Assembly: GCA_021785095.1 (NCBI GenBank)
Contig: JAJYGM010000431.1
Coordinates: 1 to 7,890 of the forward strand
Source of the DNA: Actinomycetes bacterium
GTDB taxonomy: Bacteria > Actinomycetota > Acidimicrobiia > Acidimicrobiales > Bog-793
Length of the DNA: 7,890 bases
Direction of reading: 5' to 3'
Shown here one piece after another: positions 5,293-7,890 of the stretch. The translations under genes were made by a program, and so were the position numbers. The notes beneath the pieces are model-generated. The model saw only the letters and a list, made by a program, of their open reading frames with translations. It was not told where the DNA came from and ran no database searches. Every line of letters begins with the position of its first letter. Position 1 is the stretch's first letter.

Positions 5293-6195
5293 TCAGAAGA
5301 CGTGGGCGAGCCGCACGCCGGCCGGATACATGAGGAAGACCATGAAGGCGAGCATGAGCACGATGGACGGGAGGAACAGTCGCTCTGTCACCGCACGAGC
5401 CTCGGCCTGGGCAGCTGCCATCTGGTGCTGGCGCAGTGATGCCGCCTTGGCCGTGAGGGTGGTCCGCACGCGGGCTCCTTCGGTGCCGGCCAGCTCGAGC
5501 GTGGCCGCGAGCTCCTCGAGCTGGCGCACGCCGAGGGTCGCGCCGAGGCGCCCGAGCCCTTCCCAGGGCGTCGTGGCTGCGACCTGTGCATGTCCGAGAA
5601 CCGTGCGTAACCGCACGAAGCAAGGGTCGTCCGACACGAGCGAGCTCACCTGGAGTGCACTCTCCATCCCCATTCCTCCCGCTTGAGCGAGAGCGACGAG
5701 CTCGAGCCAGCATCCGAGGGCCTGTACTAGAGCGTCTCGCTCTCGCGCTGCAGCGCGCCGGAGGTCGGTCGACACGAGGAGGGCCCCGAGCAGGCCGCCG
5801 AGAACGATGCCGGCGGGGGCGGCCTCGAGCGGCAGATGGATCCCGAGAGCGCGCGCGGCCGAAGCGGTGAGGGCGGCGCCTGCGCCGAGTCCGACGGCTG
5901 CGAGCCCGAGGCCGGCGAACTGGATGGATGCGTCGCGCTCGAGGATGGCGAGGTCCTCGTCCCGCACGAGCGGTCGACCGACGCGTCGTGCGAGAAGATC
6001 GAGGGATCGTCCGGCCCGCTGGAGGACGGGTCGTCGCGCGGCCGGACCCTCCGGCTCAGGGACCGTCGGCTGTGTCACGTCGTAGCGAGATACGAGCTCG
6101 GTGAGGCTTCGCCGCCGTCCGGAGAAGCCGACGGTGACGAGCAGCAGGCCGCAGCCCACGAGGGCACCGAGGACGGCAGGAAGCGAGGTGGTCAC
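5293..6195 (-). CDS. tadC: Tad pilus inner-membrane platform protein TadC (T2SSF domain)
   Basis: Polytopic inner-membrane protein of the type II secretion system F family, 300 residues. With TadB it forms the platform that couples TadA ATPase motion to pilin insertion. An N-terminal span lies at about residues 5-26 (GALVGCGLLLVTVGF), with a cytoplasmic stretch rich in P and R. A hydrophobic block (about 90-142: GLGLAAVGLGAGAALTAS and GIVLGGLLGALLV) comes next. The T2SSF domain (about 150-275) contains the recognisable pieces LELVALAQAGGMGMESAL and LEELAATLELAGTEGARV. A last span lies near 275-297 (SIVLMLAFMVFLMYP). The GTG start at 6195 overlaps the tadB stop as GTGA. The gene ends 64 bases before the pilin-like gene. 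TadB and TadC labels follow the conventional order; both belong to the same family. Confidence 0.88.
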   Translation of the reverse strand: MTTSLPAVLGALVGCGLLLVTVGFSGRRRSLTELVSRYDVTQPTVPEPEGPAARRPVLQRAGRSLDLLARRVGRPLVRDEDLAILERDASIQFAGLGLAAVGLGAGAALTASAARALGIHLPLEAAPAGIVLGGLLGALLVSTDLRRAAARERDALVQALGCWLELVALAQAGGMGMESALQVSSLVSDDPCFVRLRTVLGHAQVAATTPWEGLGRLGATLGVRQLEELAATLELAGTEGARVRTTLTAKAASLRQHQMAAAQAEARAVTERLFLPSIVLMLAFMVFLMYPAGVRLAHVF

Positions 6196-7049
6196 GCCGC
6201 CGCCTCGCCGATCGGGTCGACGGCGGACTCAGCCAGCACGAGGCGCGGCATCGGCTTCGGTCGGATCATGATCGCCATGATCCAGAGCCCGAGCCCGAAG
6301 AGCACTCCCACCGCGGCGAGCGCGAGCTGACCGGTCGCGCTGGCGTAGGGCGCGAGATAGCTGCGAGCGAACACCGACATGAAGCCGAAGAACGCGAGCG
6401 AGAAGCCCGTGATCATCCGCACGGCACTCCGGGCGGAGGCGCGTTCGGCTTCGATCCCGAGGCGCATCGCCACTTCGTCGCGGATGGAGCTCGCGAGCGC
6501 TCCGAGGAGGTCGCCGAGACGCTGAGCCCGCTCGCGACTCGCCATGACGAGGGCGGCCACGACCATGTCGGCAGCGGGGTCTCCGATGTCGGCGGCGAGC
6601 TCGCGAAGTGAGGTCTCGAGCGGGACCCCTGCGGCAAGCTTGCTCGACAGGGCCTGCACGGACGCAGCGATCGGCGTGGGAGCGGTTGGTCCCGTCGCGA
6701 GGAGCGCCTGAGTCAGGCCGGATGCTCCTGCCAGGGTGTCGCGGAGCATCTCGGTCCACGCCGCGATGGCCTCGAGTCGCGCGACCGTGTGGCGCGCCCG
6801 TGCCGGCCCGAGGGCTTGGAGGCCGAGGAAGGCCGCGGCACCGAGCAAGAACGACATCGGCCAGCGTGTCACGACGAAAGCGACGAGACCGACGGCGGCG
6901 GCGATTCCTAGCTCGCGCGGTGTGGTCCAGGCAGTTCCGAGGGAGCGGACCGGGAGGAGGCGATGGTCCAGTCGAACGCCGCGGGCGACGAGCAGCACGC
7001 CGAAGCCCACGGCGGCGCCGAGCACGCCGAAGAGAGCAGCTGTCACCAT
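6192..7049 (-). CDS. tadB: Tad pilus inner-membrane platform protein TadB (T2SSF domain)
   Basis: 285-residue polytopic membrane protein of the T2SSF family, partner of TadC and the TadA ATPase in Flp pilus assembly. An N-terminal span lies at about residues 2-22 (LFGVLGAAVGFGVLLVARG). Two more hydrophobic stretches fall near 46-80 (IAAAVGLVAFVVTRW, FLLGAAAFLGLQAL). The cytoplasmic T2SSF domain (about 90-210) carries WTEMLRDTLAGASGLTQAL and the later DMVVAALVMASRERAQRLG. A closing pair of spans lies near 212-263 (ITGFSLAFFGFMSVF, LAAVGVLFGLGLWIMAIMI). The ATG at 7049 overlaps the ATPase gene by seven bases and has GGAG seven bases upstream; the GTG at 7046 (GTGA overlap) is a less likely alternative. 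Confidence 0.88.
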   Translation of the reverse strand: MVTAALFGVLGAAVGFGVLLVARGVRLDHRLLPVRSLGTAWTTPRELGIAAAVGLVAFVVTRWPMSFLLGAAAFLGLQALGPARARHTVARLEAIAAWTEMLRDTLAGASGLTQALLATGPTAPTPIAASVQALSSKLAAGVPLETSLRELAADIGDPAADMVVAALVMASRERAQRLGDLLGALASSIRDEVAMRLGIEAERASARSAVRMITGFSLAFFGFMSVFARSYLAPYASATGQLALAAVGVLFGLGLWIMAIMIRPKPMPRLVLAESAVDPIGEAAA

Positions 7050-7890
7050 CGGGAGGCTCCGGCCTGACGGCCGGGCGTGTAGCCCGCTTCTCCGAGCGCC
7101 CCGCGCGACGAGTCGGTGAGCGGCGAACCCGCGAGCGCCTGGCCTGCGGGACCTGGCCGCCAGATCTCGTTCGAGATCACGAGGGGACCATCGGCGTCGA
7201 CGACCTCTCGGATGGAGCTCACGTGGCGCAGAGGTGCCTGACCTGGTCGCCGGAGGACGTCCATGTGGACCACGAAGTGGATCGCTCCGGCGATGAGCAG
7301 GTTCGTCGCCTCGAGTGGCAACCGCTCGGGGGACTGAACCGCGTAGGCCGCGATGCGCCGGAACACGCCGGCGGACGAGTCGGCGTGGATCGTGCCCATG
7401 GACCCGGACCGGCCCTGGCTCATCGCGTTCAGCATCGGGATGATCTCGTCGCCGAGCACCTCGCCGACGATGACGCGCGAGGCGTTCATGCGCAGGGAGC
7501 GACGGACGAGCCGGGCCATGCCGATCGCTCCCTCGCCCTCGGTGTTGGCGAGGCGGGCCTCCATGGCGACACAGTCGGGATGGCGCTCGACCTGACGGTC
7601 GAGCCCGAGCTCGAGCGACTGCTCGATCGTCACCACCCGCTCGGCCGGCTCGATCTCCGCCGCGAGCGCCCGAAGCAGCGTCGTCTTCCCGGCGTTCATC
7701 GCACCGGACACGAGGATGTTGCGCTTCGCGCGAACGGCTGCCGAGAGAAAGGACACCATCTCCTCGCTCACCGTCCCGAGCCCGACGAGCGACCGAAGGT
7801 CCTGATCCCCGAGACGGTGCCGGCGTATGTCGACGACAGGGCGTTCGGTGACCGACATGACAGCCGACAGCCGGCTCCGGTCCGGGAGCC
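7043..7890 (-). CDS. tadA: TadA/CpaF-family pilus assembly ATPase, C-terminal part (5' truncated by window edge)
   Basis: Cytoplasmic hexameric ATPase of the T2SS/T4P/T4SS family that powers Tad pilus extension. The frame continues upstream of the ATG at 7858 to the window edge. The residues just before it (LPDRSRLSAV) match the conserved CpaF 'LPDGSRL' region, so that ATG is internal and the true start is outside. Counting from that Met: IRRH near residue 11; Walker A at 52-59 (GAMNAGKT, about 7682-7705); an Asp-box region reading TIEQSLELGL (77-86); the arginine-rich LVRRSLRMNASR; Walker B RVIVGEVLGDE (128-138); and the His box GSMGTIHADSS. Walker A has NAGK where many relatives have GSGK. 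The Asp box has Gln where many relatives have Asp. Both look like features of the actinobacterial branch and not of decay. The end overlaps tadB by seven bases. Confidence 0.92.
   Translation of the reverse strand, partial: LPDRSRLSAVMSVTERPVVDIRRHRLGDQDLRSLVGLGTVSEEMVSFLSAAVRAKRNILVSGAMNAGKTTLLRALAAEIEPAERVVTIEQSLELGLDRQVERHPDCVAMEARLANTEGEGAIGMARLVRRSLRMNASRVIVGEVLGDEIIPMLNAMSQGRSGSMGTIHADSSAGVFRRIAAYAVQSPERLPLEATNLLIAGAIHFVVHMDVLRRPGQAPLRHVSSIREVVDADGPLVISNEIWRPGPAGQALAGSPLTDSSRGALGEAGYTPGRQAGASRW

Noticed and set aside
4401..5333. 310-codon plus-strand open frame opposite the tadE and pilin-like genes
   Set aside because: It runs antisense to four genes with overlap-coupled starts; its composition is low in hydrophobic residues and shows no family motif.

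Overview
The window is G+C-rich and densely packed with a strong G/C third-codon bias. Its gene families are typical of Actinomycetota: an InhA-like enoyl-ACP reductase, a BTAD-type transcriptional regulator with membrane segments, and an actinobacterial-style Tad/Flp pilus locus. An acidimicrobial or related lineage is plausible, but the sequence does not settle it.

Layout. Positions 2-562 (+) hold the C-terminal part of a DMT/EamA-family transporter that begins upstream of the window. Everything else is on the minus strand. Reading in the direction of transcription, from 7890 down to 588, the order is: the C-terminal part of a TadA/CpaF secretion ATPase; TadB and TadC (two T2SSF inner-membrane proteins); a 71-residue pilin-like protein; two TadE-type pseudopilins; a TadG-like protein; a large membrane-anchored BTAD regulator; the enoyl-ACP reductase FabI/InhA; and tRNA-Cys(GCA). 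The transporter and the tRNA converge with about 25 bases between them. No stretch over 70 bases lacks a gene, and I saw no insertion sequence, CRISPR array, phage or plasmid feature.

How the genes work together. TadA supplies ATP hydrolysis and TadB/TadC form the inner-membrane platform. The small pilin-like protein is the likely fibre subunit, and TadE/TadE/TadG are minor or anchoring components. Most junctions overlap by 4-14 bases, which points to one translationally coupled operon. The exception is a 64-base gap before the pilin-like gene, which also has the best Shine-Dalgarno site in the cluster, as expected for the most abundant subunit. The BTAD regulator follows 17 bases after tadG and probably belongs to the operon. 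Prepilin peptidase, TadZ/CpaE, RcpC and secretin are not present here and would lie beyond position 7890 or elsewhere.

fabI starts 11 bases after the regulator. It has no Shine-Dalgarno site but has a TANNNT box 8 bases before its ATG, so it may be transcribed as a leaderless mRNA from a promoter that overlaps the regulator's stop codon. The most unusual points are the non-canonical processing motif of the pilin-like protein, a LysM-less regulator with a codon-bias gap between its membrane segments, and the apparent leaderless start of fabI.
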